Source of the DNA: Cloeon dipterum | Taxonomy: Eukaryota > Arthropoda > Insecta > Ephemeroptera > Baetidae | Reading direction: 5' to 3' | Length of the DNA stretch: 64,000 nt | Assembly: GCF_949628265.1 (NCBI RefSeq) | Contig: NC_088786.1 | Span: 22,341,681-22,405,680, forward strand | In this document: one piece after another, positions 13,801-28,400 of the stretch | How positions within the stretch are numbered: position 1 is the stretch's first letter | Layout of the letters: every line of letters begins with the position of its first letter | Notes under the pieces: generated by a model | The model's input: the letters and a program-made list of their open reading frames with translations, nothing else | What the model was told of the DNA's origin: nothing | Databases searched by the model: none | Made by a program: the position numbers and the translations under genes

Positions 13801-16800
13801 CCGAAATTTCACTTTTCTCCAGCATCAGCGTAAAGCGGCCAAAGGGGATCGAGTGTCACATACGTTAATTGTCTTGAACAGCTGCAGGATGAGCGAGTGA
13901 GAAGATTTTTCTCTTTTTCGTGGCACCGCTGCCGCCGCGTAAACATTTTCGAAGGCGGATGGAGAGAACGAAGAGAAGACCGATGAGGCCAACTCTGGCC
14001 CACTAAAATGTGGGTCACCAAAGGCTCAGCAGGTACCTGGAGGGCGCCCACTCTGCCGCCGCTTTTTGCAGTCGACCAAAGACCCGTCTTGCATGTACAC
14101 ACACATACGCCGAATGTAAACCGCCGCGGCAAAAGTGGATTTTTGCGCATCATTTCCTGCGACTTGCCAGATCCGTTCGCCTTTAAATAAAACTGCAATG
14201 CTAATTTTGACTCTCTTTACAACGTGTTATTGCATCAGTCTTGACTCGCCAGTTAATTTTAACTAAAAACGAGGTTCACGGTTCGCGTGCTGAAAAAGTA
14301 ATTTTAGCTATGAATTTTTTATTTCATTTTTTTTATAAATAGAGAATAGGTGAATGAACTTTTTATTCACAAAATATGTAGATACAATTTTAATAGTTTT
14401 GAACTAAATTTTGTAAATAAATTAATTGGATAAATAATTTTAAGCTTTTAACCTGAAACATTAAATTAAAAATACTTGCGAGTAATTTTTGCGGGTTCAT
14501 AAATTCGTACTACTACTGTCAAAGAAAAAATAAGATAAATTTTGCAATCTCTTTGCACGCCATTACTAAATTCGAATCAAAACAAACAAAATAAAAAGGC
14601 TTGATGCGAGTAAGCATCTGCTGTTAAAAAAGCACTCAAGTGCCAAAGTTTCCAGCCGGGTGCTAACGTAAGAATGTGAATTGTGGGAATAGTCGGTCGT
14701 AGAAAAATTTGAAGCTGATGTGTGCGAAGAAGCGCCTTGGTCGGCGGATTGCATCAACACACGGGCTTGAGAACAAACAGCAGTTTCAATAAATTGGCCC
14801 TCCCGGGGCTAGACGCCGCTATTCACACACTTCGGACCAAGGAAGACAAATGCGTAGACGTGGAGGCAGCACATTTTTATGAAGTTATTGGCACGGAACT
14901 TACGAAATATTAAATCTCTTGTGTTTGGACGTGATAATTACATGGGGAGATGATTCAGGACGAGTGTGCTCTCGATTAGGCCTCCGCGTGCAACCGAATT
15001 CATGCGCTTTTTACAAACGGACTGAGAAGTCCGACACGGCAAATGAGCTGCACGTGTGTGTGTAATTAATTTACTGCTGTTGCAACTTTCGGGTAATTAT
15101 TTTTGATATACTGCTGATTTGGAAATCCGTCTTTTCTCCTGCTGCTCCCGTTTTGCTGCATTTTCGACATCAGCGGTCCAAACTGTAAAACTGATTTATT
15201 CCAGATCACTACTCTACGTCTAGAGTTTCATTCCTGGAATTTCGTTGGAGAGCACAGAAAAAATACAGACCAATTTCCGCACCGTTATCATGAAAATTAA
15301 ACCTGAATAAAACTAGTTGACTGTTGGTTTAAAGGAATATTTTCTAAGGTCAATTTTTTCTCGTTTCTTCCTAAGCAACGAATGAATAATTTTCCAAAAA
15401 GTGCTAGAGAAAGGGTTAAATTGTATTAAATTTATTTCGATTTACTATAAAGAACTAAAGGCATAGTTAATATAGGTTACTTTAATTTAAGCTTAGAAAA
15501 TTATAGATTTATTTTTAATTTTTGAACAGTTCAACTTTATCGAGCTAGGTGACCCCCTGATAGCGAACAACTCGCGAAAACTCTGTGTCCCAGTAACATG
15601 GGCACGCAGGCCTCATTTGAAGAAACTTCAGTCCAGAAAAAAAACAGCTCGTGTTACTGCCCCAGCACTTTTACTGAAATATTAGACATTTTTGTACCAT
15701 GAAATTAATCGACGCATGCTAGAAAGGTGTAAACCAGCAATTTGAGAATCGTAAATCATTCGCGATCCTCCTAAAATCAAATGGAATCGTCATTGCAATT
15801 TAAGAGAGTCAAATGTAGGCGCAAATCAGCATGCACATCACTTGGATGCTCAAAAGAGCAAGTAGTGGACACGAAGCATGTGCTCAACAATGCGAGCTAA
15901 TTCGGCTTGGACTTGGAAGACACAAATTGTTATAATGGAGTCATAGGTCATTTTTTAAATTAAATAATGGAAACCATATCGTGATTGTCTTGTGATACTG
16001 TTTGCAGAGGTGAATTGACTTTTTATTTTTCTATATTCCTGCAGACAGCATTCCCAAAATCATGAGCACCTTTTTTGACGTTGACATGAAGAAACTAAGA
16101 AACTGTCCAATATATAAAGCTACATATTTTATTTTACGAAAAGCTAGAAACATAGTTGTTAGCTAAGCGCTGTCATCAAGCAGTTAGCAAAAAGTGTGAA
16201 AATAAGAGCCAATTTACCTGCTTGCGAAGTGACAAAGTGCAAAAAAACGCGAGTGCACTTATTGGGACAAAAGAGCATTAAAACTTAATTCCGGTAAAAA
16301 CCTCCCATCAAGAAAAGTTGCACAAAAACGTTCTCACGCGTTAAAGTGAACTAATAATAACAAGTTGACGACAGCGGGCAGCCGAGCGAAACGCTAAGTC
16401 ATGACAAAGAATGCCTTTTTCCTTCCGTCCCGCAGAATCTCCAAACACAAAAAGCATTGCCCGACTGTGATAATAATAAAACTATCACTTTCAAAGTGGC
16501 TTTTATCTCAAAACGAGGTGCTAATTCGGCGCACGAGAGAGATCCAATTCGTGCGCGTTTTGCGTCCGGAATGACTGGTGGAACGATTGTGTTGGAAGGA
16601 CTCGACCTTCGGTGGAATGCGGGCCCCGGGGCGCCAGTGCCGCGACTAGATTCAGACACCGTTACTCATCACCGCCGGATTAGCACATAGATGCCTCCCG
16701 GTCGGCCAAGAGGATGCCTCCTATCAAAATGGACCCTGCTGATGTCATTGCGGCTTGCAATTCGCCGTAATTCGTCGCTCCCCGTTGCTCATAAAAATTC

Positions 16801-19363
16801 TCGTAGGAGTTGAATCGCCTTATCGGCGGTGCGTGCGGGACCTCCGCATTTGGACAAATACCTGATGCAACAGGAAACTCCGGTTTCCAGTCCACTATAG
16901 TGCGGATTCTATCATAGAAAGTAGTATAGCTAAGCGTGCGATTCTGATTGAGTATGCCACTTTCTTACGCTCTGCGTCGCAAAATGCAAATTCTGAGGTG
17001 ACTCAGTGAGAAACTTGAATGATAAAACAGCTAAGAGACAATAAATGGCTTTACGCTTTGGGAATAAATATTCAAAATTTATTTCAGATATAATTTAAAA
17101 CCAAAAATGTAAAGAGATTTTCAGGAATAATTTGATTTTTCTTTGATAAACATGATAGCCTTACATTATTCAAAAATTTGCTTTTTGTTTTGTATATTAA
17201 TTAATATTGAAGATTTTTCGTAATAGTTTCCCCGCGTTTGAAATGCTTGAGTTAATTCAGTTCATATACATTTATGTTCTAAAAAAATGGAAAATAATCC
17301 TTTCAATGTCGTTAAAGAAACTCAGTGCACGCAAGTGTATAATATTCATTTAAAAATATTTCAATAGACAAAACAGAAAGCATATCTAAACATATCGTAA
17401 ATGCTGATACATACATATATATTTAAACATGAAATCATAGAAATAATTACGGTTATTTAACTTTGGAAAAAATCCCTCCTAATTTGACACTTGCAGTACT
17501 AAACAAATCTGTTATATCACTCTATAATTTTAAAGTAAATACAAAGCCAAACTTTACAAATTTGATTTAATATTAAATAAGTGAATTAATAGATCGCAAG
17601 GTTTGAAATGATATTTCATGGGTAAAATATTAATCCACACAGAGATAGACGTTCCTCTAAAATTCATTCACTATATAGCTGGTACTTAATAGGCACAAGG
17701 TGTAATTATTCACATACTTGAGTGAAAAGTTAATAGCTACTCGTTTTATAATTGTCCTTTGCTAGTCTCATTCTGACACCAAGTGAAACACAATCTTGAT
17801 AGATTTCGCATAATTAAAAGGCAACGCGATATCTAAAAGGCACGCCAATTTCCAAACTGATAATTTCGCGCGGATTTTAATGATCGCATTTCCTGCAGAT
17901 TGAAAGGTAATTCCATATAATTAAGGGAGCCACGTTGCTAATTTAATTTGGAAGACGCGCGTCACATCGGCCGTTGTAATTATTGGTGCAGATTAATCGC
18001 TACCCGCGTGCAGACAGAACTGGTTTGCCGCCGAATTGTGGTGCCCGGACCACTGAGGCAAATAATCATTTTCGACGTTCATTATGTTTGACGTGCAACC
18101 TGATCCCCATTTGTTTACAGCTACTATTTGTTTCCGCCGCTTCACGATCGCGGAATGGTCACTGCGCGTATTTGCAATTACTGCAGCCGCACGATTTCAA
18201 TTATAGAGCATGAGTAGATATAGGATGTCATTATTAGAAAGAAATTGCACAGGTGACCATCGCAAAAAGTGATGAAAATGAATTCAGCACGAACTTCACA
18301 ATACGGCAAATGCAATGCAAAATATGTTAGGTAGTGTTCATCCTTATTTTCTCCTCGTCAAGGGGAGAAAATTTCATTATTTATAATCAAAACGAAACCA
18401 TATAACGTTAGACTTCTATGTCATAAAGAATTTTTAATTTAAGATTAATTTAATTGGTTGGCGCAGTTTGGATTCTTCATTTGTTCGTAAATTTTATAAT
18501 TTAAGATTCCCAATAAGTAGAAATGTTGTCTAGTCTTGCATATCTCAAATATTTTGTCTTTGACAATGATTTCATGAAAGATTTGGGTTCCTTTTGTTGA
18601 TATCTTTATAATATGTAGCATGCATTTTATACAAGGAAACAACTTGAAATGAAACAGTTGTTGTTAGCAACCTGAAAAGCTCTCCAAACTTAATTTTTAA
18701 ATTTATGTACAATGCTACCTGAGTCAATTTAGACTTGAACAAATTCCTCGAGGATTTTCCTGTGTTTTTAATTATCATTGCTTTTTAACTAGAAACCAAA
18801 GGAAAAGAAAGGTTATAAAAAATTATCAATAGTTCACCATCTTGAATAAAAGTCAAGTACAGACGTCATGGGATAAAAATTCGACTAGATATAAGAAGCG
18901 TGCATCCATTAATAGGATGAAGTCAGAATTATTGCGCTTTCAATCACGCTCTTTATGTAATGCACTCTTGAATAGGCAAAGTAAACCTCTCAAGACTCGG
19001 GGAGTTTAAAGCAGGTCAAGAGTTTAAAGCCAGATTCCAGCGACGCACAAATCAATATCTGCCGCGAACAAATAGACAATAATTGGTTGCGTGCGGGTCT
19101 CAAAATCCTTAGCTGGTTGGAATATAAAAAGGAACTCACTCGCGTGTGTTTTCCACCATTTATTTTGGTAATGAGGCCACGAGGGTTACATTGTTGTTTG
19201 GACAAAATTCCTTGCCTGCAGGTGGGTGTAGAAAGGTTAGAAGGAAAGAAAGGGTTCATTGGGTCACACGCAGCATTGGAATTATGCGCCGCCGTGGACC
19301 AAGACAATAGCTTGGGATGCTGCCTCAAAAATCGCCTTCGTGGAGAGCCGCGTTTGCTTGTGC

Positions 19364-19440
19364 TCGCGCGCGCGCGCACGTGTGTGTCTGTGAATAACAA
19401 CCGTTATAGCCAGCACACACACACACATACACCCTACACA
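19364..19440. repeat. CG/TG/CA dinucleotide repeats
   Basis: An alternating CG run of about 14 bases is followed by a TG run and, some 20 bases later, by a CA run of about 15 bases. Alternating purine-pyrimidine tracts like this can adopt Z-DNA in vitro. They sit inside a long open frame that I do not regard as coding. Confidence 0.85.
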
Positions 19441-22400
19441 CTTGTAGTGCGTCGCTTTGGCAAGACGGCCCCTCGTAGCACTAATAAATTGCCACTTTGC
19501 GAATCTGCTAACAAATGCGGACGAGGGCGAATCATAAAATTATTCAGCATCAAACGCCTTGCTGCCAAAGAACAGTTGAAGACCACGCAGCATTGAGTGA
19601 AGGAAGAATCTAACTATTAAGCTTCGTTTTCAGAGCATGTATAGAGTCCACTATTGTAATTCAAAAATAAGAATTTGAATTTCGCATTAACTTAATAGAA
19701 GGCATTCTTTAGCATAAACAAAAATCCAGATAGCATGAATAAAAATAAAAAGCGCATTACACATTTATTTTAGTTTTTTTTAGTTGGCACGAAATAGATG
19801 TGATCCAAAAACCTACTGAATCATTTTAGCTTTGTAGTTTGTTAATGAAAATTCATAAATTATTTTGTGGAACAACAAAATGATGTTCTTCATTTCATTT
19901 CATTTCAGAGAATTTTGCTCTGATAAAATATAAAAAGAAATAAAATATTAAAATTCAGAAAAAATACACTCAATTAGAATTAGAAGGCTGACCGATTGTG
20001 TTATCTTTGAAAATTAATTCATGGTCTGTGATAATGAATCTTAATTCGTCAAAAGATATATGACAATATTCTTCAACAAAAAATATGTCTTATCCTGATC
20101 CTGTCATGAATATAGGTAGATATATTTGTCCTCTATTCACGTCCCCTACAGCAGGAGAAAAAAATCATTATTTTACTTCATATGAGCTCAGCTATGGAGC
20201 CATCCATCTTCCTCAGCACAATAGCATTCACACCTAGCCTCTCTTTCGATAAGTATTTATAATAGACTTTCCCGTGGTGCATCATCACGAAAAACAAAGC
20301 GCCGTCTTGATGGCAAATATTGGCACACTTTCAAGCCAAGCCTTGTGTTATCGATAAAGCAAAAACAACAGTTCCGCCTCTCGCCATCTAATCAATTGCA
20401 CATTGAAACGCGGCTCACGCAGCAGCGATTTGCTTTTAGTTTTAACACCTCGCAGCGCCGTTCAATTTATGCAAACTAATCCGATCGACGTCTGTATTAA
20501 TTGGACAGCTGATCTAGCGTTTGCGATAAAAAAAAGAAAAGCGTCAGTCAATAAATCACGAGCGCGCGGATGTGGGTCAAAGTGGGTTTTTCTTCCCAAA
20601 TGCGTGGCCCCTGGTGAACTTGACACTGACTGAGAGAACGCGCCGCTTCCTTCTTAGCGTAGGCTCAGGTCTTGAACTTGAGAAAGGTTGAGCCGAAAAT
20701 CTCCACGTTGCTCTTGGGTGTGCCCGTTTGCCTAAACTCCGACCAGATCCTCGTGCGGTTGCTTTGTAATATAATGTACGTGTGCCCGCAAATTGCCGCA
20801 TGTCGCGCCTCTGCAGCTCCATACTTGTCGCGAAACTGGCTCACTCGGCCGGGCGAGTTCGCTGAAAAAGTTGTTTCTCGCTGCATGAGTTATGATTCTC
20901 ACACTTACGCTGCGGAAAATTATGCCTGTCTCATTGTGATCCTCGCACTGTAGCCCCGGGCGCTGCATGAACCTGGACGAAAATTGCATAATGAGGGGCA
21001 TTTTCAGCGCCATTAGGCACGACATTGTCGTGATCGATTTTGATGAAATGCATTAACTCAAATTTCTTTATTCCCCAAATACTATGTTCTTAAAATTTAT
21101 TAGAATAGTATGAGACTGAAAATAAACTTCTCAGATGGGAAAATATTTGTAGGTTTTTTGCCGTGAAATCCTTTTGATTAGACAATATAGTAGCAGCCAA
21201 TATTAAATTACACGGTATTTTTATTTCTATGTCGTGTCCAAAAAAGTGAAATTTTGGTTTTACGAATTTTTGTAAGGAGTTTGTCGCCGAGTACAGTCGA
21301 TTGTGTTCAAAACAGTCGAGAATCCAGAATCCTCTTCACTTCACTCCATGGTGTGGATTTTTTTTAGCAGGTACAGTACTGCTGAAGAAGCCTGTGCATA
21401 GACGAGCGAGTTAATTCTTTGCAAATATTCAGTTTTTAAATAGCGAAACAAACAGTACAAAATATCTTTGCTCGAACAGTTGGGCAAGAGTCCCAAAACC
21501 TTCATTTACCGTTCTCTGCGTATATTTCCCCTTTTAATGATCATTTGTCTTATAGGTTATGTAAATGAAGGTCTTGATGGGTTTTTGCACCGCGGCTAAT
21601 CTGACTTAGCGTTGCGAATAAATAAAAGCAACGCCTAGCGCATCAAACACAGATTTGAAATGATAACTGATGTGATCTCTTAGGCAAATTGGAGGCATCC
21701 TCCTTTTAATTTCTTATTTATGCAAATTAGATCGCGCTCCGTAAAGTTTTTTATTAACTTTTTTGCCTACCAAAGATATTTGATGGGACTCGAGCAATAA
21801 TTTACTTTTAATTCACCAGGATGCCCACTGGCCACTGAATGTAGAGTGCTGTGTGGTTTTTCGTTTTTATTATGTAGGAAACTGATAGATGCAGCCCTTG
21901 CTGGGGGCAAGGTTGGTTGGTCAGACGTGCGCGTCGGATCTAGGTTAGTGAAGCACCTCGCACCGAAAAATTTCGAACGAGAGATTCCGTCGCTCCGCGC
22001 GCATGCAACCACAATTATCATTGTTCTCGGAACTGATTTGGGTAAAGAGCGGAGTCATGAACTTCCATATCATGATCGTTGGAGGATTTCAGTCAGGCTC
22101 TCTGGCGCTGCCTACGTCTAGCCTACTTTCCTTGTGTTGCAGTTGACAATAAAATAAATAAATTGTAATTTATATGCGTTGGAAAAGGGAAACGTGCAAA
22201 TCACGCCGGCTGGCTAGCCAAACGGTCGTCGTGCTTTATGGCGATCAAAGTCGTGTTTTTCTGCTCGTTAAATCGCTTCCACTGATGCGTGGGTGAATCA
22301 TGGGACACGTCCTATAGACCTAGCTAAAAACTATTAAGGTGGCTTCCTCACCTCAATTGTGACTTTTTCGTGAATTGCAAAAATTCGCACATTCAAAATG

Positions 22401-22472
22401 ATAAAAATCAGATATTAAATGGTTTAGCAGGTCATAAATGTATCGCAAAACAAAGTGACATGCAAAAATGCT

Positions 22473-22483
22473 CCCCCCCCCCC
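22473..22483. repeat. Poly(C) run of 11
   Basis: Eleven consecutive C residues interrupt AT-rich non-coding DNA. The exact length may be unreliable because such runs are prone to sequencing and assembly error. Confidence 0.9.
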
Positions 22484-25400
22484 AAGAATGTGGCAAACTT
22501 TCGCATACTTTTACCCAACATATTTTGAAACTGCCATTCACTTCCTACTGTCCCGACAGTTTAAATTTTCTGGTCTCATCTGCCACCACAAATTTTAATT
22601 ATTTTTTGGGCTGTCCAACGCGGCGTTGGCTCGTTAGGCGCAAATTCGAAATCTCTCTCGAGAGAGAGTGAGTGCCGTCACGAGGATGATTGATAGAATC
22701 GGGCCTAACCAGCAGACAACGCGCAGCTGACAATGAAATTCGGGGGTCCGCACAGCACGAGCCATAATTATAGCCACACATCTTCTACCGCCGAGATACG
22801 CATCGGAAATCATTTTATCTAACAGTATATTACTCACCAGCCTTGTTCGAGGCACATCCCTCTAAATGAAATAATGTATAGCAGGTCATGCGAGTGATAA
22901 GACATATTTCATTTAGGTTAAATAAGACGTCAGTAGGATTTTTTAATTAAAATTTGACAATCACGCGCGCTTTTTCTGCATTTTCCTTTTTCACAGCTCG
23001 TTTTCTTAATAAGATAGGGCCGAAAATTGCTTTGTTGGGAAGCCACGGCAACTCGTGCTCAAATCAAGCACAACAAGCTGTGCGTAACAAATTAGCAGCT
23101 GTTTTCCTTCCTGTTTAATTTGCAAAGCATGCACGGAGCGAGAATTGGTGATTCCACAGCACGTGGGTTAATTAATTGTCGACCTCTTGTTTGGTCACTT
23201 ATTATATAATTTTCGGAAGGGGCAGGAGACTCTTTAAGAAGACTCATAAAACAATTAAAACGAACATTTTCCATGATACAGACCACTCTTTAGTTTAGAA
23301 CGAGGATCGCACTCAGACACAGTTATTTTTAAGAGCCTTCAAACGAAAGGAAAGGGTTATTCGGGTCAGTCAGACTAGATTATTATGTAAGATAATCGAA
23401 GGGCTATGATAATTGGCTCTTCTAATGGTATTGGACTCTGAGGAATCCCCCAGCGGAAGACGAAAAAAGTAATTACCTGATTATATTTACAGCCCTCGTT
23501 CAAATGAAAAGTTCAATAAACCTATATCTGCATGTTTTGTTGGAATTTTTTATACATCCAAGTTTAATAAATTAAAATGCTATTTAGGCCAACGAAGATT
23601 AAAAGAAGACGCCTTGACCTATGTCATCGTCCACGCTGTTGCTTCGCCAGCCAAGCCAACCCAGTTATGTGCACAGCTTGGGTAATTGAAGAGCTGCTAA
23701 CACAGTTTATTCTCCTTATTTCTTTTTTGATCTGGATCACTCCACAGGGAGTGCGTCTAATGTTTTACTCAAGCCTTATAAGGAGCTTATTTCCAACCTG
23801 GAAACATCCAATGTATTTTCGCTTAGCTCCTCATTTGAAGCTACTTTCTGCTGTTTTGCACATCAAGATAAATAAGATCTTTTAGATTTGTAAATTGTGT
23901 CCCAGCTGATTGAGACATTGCCATTAAAATTAGGTTAAACTGGGTTTGATGTTTTGTCAAGATTTTGCAGTTTGCCTGCCAAGTATTGTAGCCCATTCGT
24001 GCTATGCATTTGACCTTAGCAAGAATAAACATGTATATATTTTAGGACCGAAGCTAAAAGATCAAAAATATTTACACAAACGAACTCAGAGTAAGGATCT
24101 AGCTTTTATAAAAAGTCTAGAAAGTTTAAGAAACGATAAAAATTCCTTTTAAAATTCCTTTTTAAAAGCAATCTTTTATGTTCCTCCAGGCAGTTTACTA
24201 AATAAAATATAAAAATTTCCAATCTTATAATCATTAATTGTAATATTGCATGTTCTAATAAAAGCCTCCCTTAAGTAAAATCTGAGACTACGCAGCACAA
24301 TTAGTAATGAAATCGAACTGTAATTTTTTCCGCTAGCTTTATAGCCTTTTCTTCTCTTCTTTTTTAAGTACCATTAATATAATTGTGACTTGGCTATGAA
24401 TAAGCAACAATAGTAATATTTCATGTTAGTCTACTTGTCAAAAGAATTCAAGTGCACACAAATCAAGAGCTGGAATTATCTAGGGTCGTAAATATATCAC
24501 GATTCGGACTAGTTCATCTTTGTATCTCCCCTCGGCGGTGCGTGTCAACGTACCTTCCATAATTTCGCGTCCGCGTCGAAAAGTGCCAACTATAAAATCC
24601 GTTCTGTTTTTGCGCAACTATTACACATCCTTCCATTCGCCGACAGGACGTGCGAGCGCGAAGAAGAACAATTCGCTCTGCGGCGACGGCAGCGGCAATT
24701 AAGTGAGCTGTTGTTGTACGCCAGAGCAAGGTGCAAGGCAAGTGAGTCATCTCGTGGGAGCGTGAGGTCGCTCGGCCCACCCCCAGGGGTTGCCAATATT
24801 CACGATCTCGTGAGAGACCTCATTCTCAGCAGCTTCACACCCGCGCCCGGAACAGTTTTAATTATTTGGACACCGTGCGCGGCGGAAAATGATCCAAAGT
24901 GAATATTTGTGTATGTCAAAAATTGGTATGGCTGACGAGTCGTTATGGCCGTGCCTAATAAACGGCGTTTTACTGGAACTCATCGAAATTTAATGGCCAT
25001 GTAATAGGTGGACAATGACACCGATCGCAGCATTTTCCAGGATGCATGGTCTCACTTTTCTTTCCTTCTGTTGCGGCTTTTCAGACGATTATGCGGTAAT
25101 TGTGAAGAAAGCAATAGGTGTGAGAGGGCAGCAGATTCTCAGGTCTCTCTGTAACATTACGATTGATTTGAATTCCTTTAGAAAATTATTGGACGGAGGT
25201 ATATGAAGCATAATCCTGAATAATTTACTTTTAGATAGATTTATTTAAAACTAACGGTGAACAGCAACAGAGACAATAGATACAATTAATTGCTATTTTT
25301 AAATAAATCATTTTTGTTTTGATAAAATAAAACAATGCACTACAATGAGCTCCCTTTAAAATGCTACGAAGTAAACCATGCTCTCAATTTTTCTTATATC

Positions 25401-28400
25401 ATAAAAACAGATTTTATGCCAGAAATCTGAAAATAATCTCACTTTCTCACCGTAAAACTCGAGAGTGTGTGCTTGCTTTTGAGATAAAATTAAAAACGAT
25501 ACACCAACATGCAGTTTCGCTCCCACGCCTATGTGAATTTACGAGGCTCCAAAATAGAGCGGCCAGATACTTATCAATTAGTAATTAGGATGCACGTATA
25601 GCTGGTGTTCTCCTCTGCTTTAATTACCACACAATGCGCAGCACACGGATAGAGCCGACAGGAGGTGCAGCGTGCCCCGTTTCTCTGCGCCTGACCCATA
25701 TTTTCTGCGAGCGGAAGAGGATTCCTACGAATTTCACAATCGGGCGTTGGACTAACGCGCAGAATTATATTATCCAAACACAACATTCATCATGCTGATC
25801 ATTTGAATAATAATGGACAGAGACTTGAACGCGCTGCGCGCAGATACTGTTATAATCGGCCGGCGCATTTAGTCACCGCGCGAGCCGCAAACTTTGTCAG
25901 AATTTTTTCTCCGTATTCGCTTCTCTCTCCCTCTTGCCTCTTATCTGCGACGGTCAACAGGCCCGCGGTGTGCTGTGTGTGTTTTGTGTTCGCCCGAGAA
26001 CAAATTCTGTTTCTCTGTCACTCGAGAGGCCCCGGCATTTGTAACTGGACTAGTCATCAAATCGTAAACTCGCTGTTTTAGGCGAAAATACATCAATGAC
26101 GCGCCGCTTCGTCTCCATTCAGGAAATAAAAAATAAAGTCGTTGGATCGTGCATTAGAAATTATATGGAAAGAATGCACCTTTTAGGGCTCCCAACACCT
26201 GTTTTATGTGTTTATTGACTCGCGTGACCGCGCCGTAGCCGTTGCGCTTTTTCGGTTAGAGATTGAAAACTCGTCAATTTTTATTTTGAACAATCCAAAC
26301 GATTGAAAAAAATGGCAGGGGCACATTCCCAATCTCAAAAGAAATGAGAAAACACGTTAAATGAAATTTTCGCCTTTTTCAAAAATGAAACAAATTAAAA
26401 ATTACTAAAACAATTATTCGAGAGATGAAGGAACGAAAAATTAGAAGCCTAATGATGAAATTAATGGTTTGGAGCAAATTGAGCATGAAAGCAGTGCACG
26501 TTAAGAAAATTCGCGGAGTGCAACAGAAAAATAATTACATCCAAACGTACGTCAGAGGCGAGGCAACAATAGAGCGTGATGTGAAATATTCTGTGGGCGG
26601 TCGGCCTAATTGCGAATTAGTTTGTGTGCAATTAGCTAGAATAATACACGTACCGTTTAATCGTACTTGTGCAGACAGCGCTATCTGAAGGCATAAAAAT
26701 TACGCACACTACTCCACTTCAGGCACTGGATTGGATTAACGCTTTGCAGTAGTTGTCCGAAATTAGAGCGGAGACCTGAAAACAAACTTAATTGACTGAG
26801 AACCACACAATTGCCAGCGTTTCCTTTTCTCTTTCTCGTTTCGCAGAATGCGGATTCGAAAGAGGAGCATCTCGGAATATTTTCTATACGGAGGCGGATA
26901 ATCCCAACTGCAAGATATGCACGTCAGAGATTCCACTGTTGGGCCGGACCAACGCGATTGGTGTGACCCAATGACAAACACACACAGAGAAACACGGCAT
27001 AACCCACATATTCGGATACGCACCTTTCATAAGACACGGAAGCTGCGTGCTGAGCTTCACTTTCCACTCTTCGGCTGCATCTTTATATATTGGTTCAAAC
27101 AATTTTCAAATAATCAACGCGTTGACCTACTTAAGAGAGGGAGAATGATTTCAAGCTTCTTATACTTCTTCTTAAATATTCAGACGCACACGCCTGAAGA
27201 TGTACGCTATTGTCTTTGTGTCGCGTTTAGTTTCACGCACGCCTTTGTCTCAACAATTTTAATGTGAATTTCTTGCGTTCCGAACTTCCTCCTCTTGACA
27301 CTCAGCGGGCTTTTACCGTTTGCTTATCCGCGGCTCTTTTTTATCGCTTTTCGCTTTCTCATCATACAGCACCACCTGATTCATCTCAGACGCATTTTCA
27401 GCCTCTCGCCTACTTTGATGTGTGCCAAAGTGCGTCTCGTCGAGATAAATTGTGTGCGCTTCAACCATAATTTATGAAGAAAATGGAATTATTACGGGAA
27501 GTCGAGAGCCTGAATTGCAATGAGCGCGAGCGTCAGTGCGCAAATCCGTAATTTAGCACAGACACCGGCAAGAAATTATGCATATACGCTGCTCACTTAA
27601 GCACCTGATCAGATTTTACGACCTTTCCCGAAATTTGCCCCGGCCATGATGCGAAATGTGAAACAGAGTGGCGTGTCTAAGCTGCAAGACTGCTCCTTTT
27701 GCTCCAACTTCGCGGAATAGAAACACGCACGAACAGCCAGGGGAAAAAGTTTTAATTTATGCTAGGATTGTAAAACACTAATTTCCACTCACGCGTCTTT
27801 CCTTGCCAAAAATGGCGCCTTGTAATGAACGGGTTTCGTCTATGTTTGTTTACTTAATGAATTTATCTCATTAACAGATTCTTTGGGTATAAAATTAGCC
27901 ACGCGATTCCAGTGTTTCATGCGCCTTTTTCTGAAAACTGAATTGTGTCACACCTTTCCGCAAATATTTATTTGTCCGTTGGCCGCTATTTACTCAAACC
28001 GGTCGAGTAAGTGAAACGCGCACTTGTCAAGCAATCTTTTATCGTTTGTACAGCTTAGTTTTGCGCACAATTTTGCGTTGTCCGCGTTGTCAAAGGTATG
28101 AAATACTTAGCTTTTAAAATGATTTTTTTAATCGTGGCTTTTAGCATATCTATTATAAATTAGGGGAAGAAATCATAAACAAAAATGACTTTAGAAATTC
28201 AACCGTATTCTCCTATTATTACTCGTAATCCCAAAAAACGTTTATAATCTAAAACCGCAGCGGATTTCCATGTGGCAATTTAAGTAACAGCTCAATTTAA
28301 AGGTAATCTTAATTCACTTTTGCTAAGATGGCCTCCACACCTGTTGCTTGACAAAAAACCAGCTGTGCTCTCGCAAATCCTGTTTCTCAAAGCATATTCG

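Noticed and set aside
19087..19596. 169-codon plus-strand frame after a TATA-like string
   Set aside because: It includes dinucleotide-repeat translation products such as alternating His-Thr, has no recognisable domain, and starts at a non-ATG codon.
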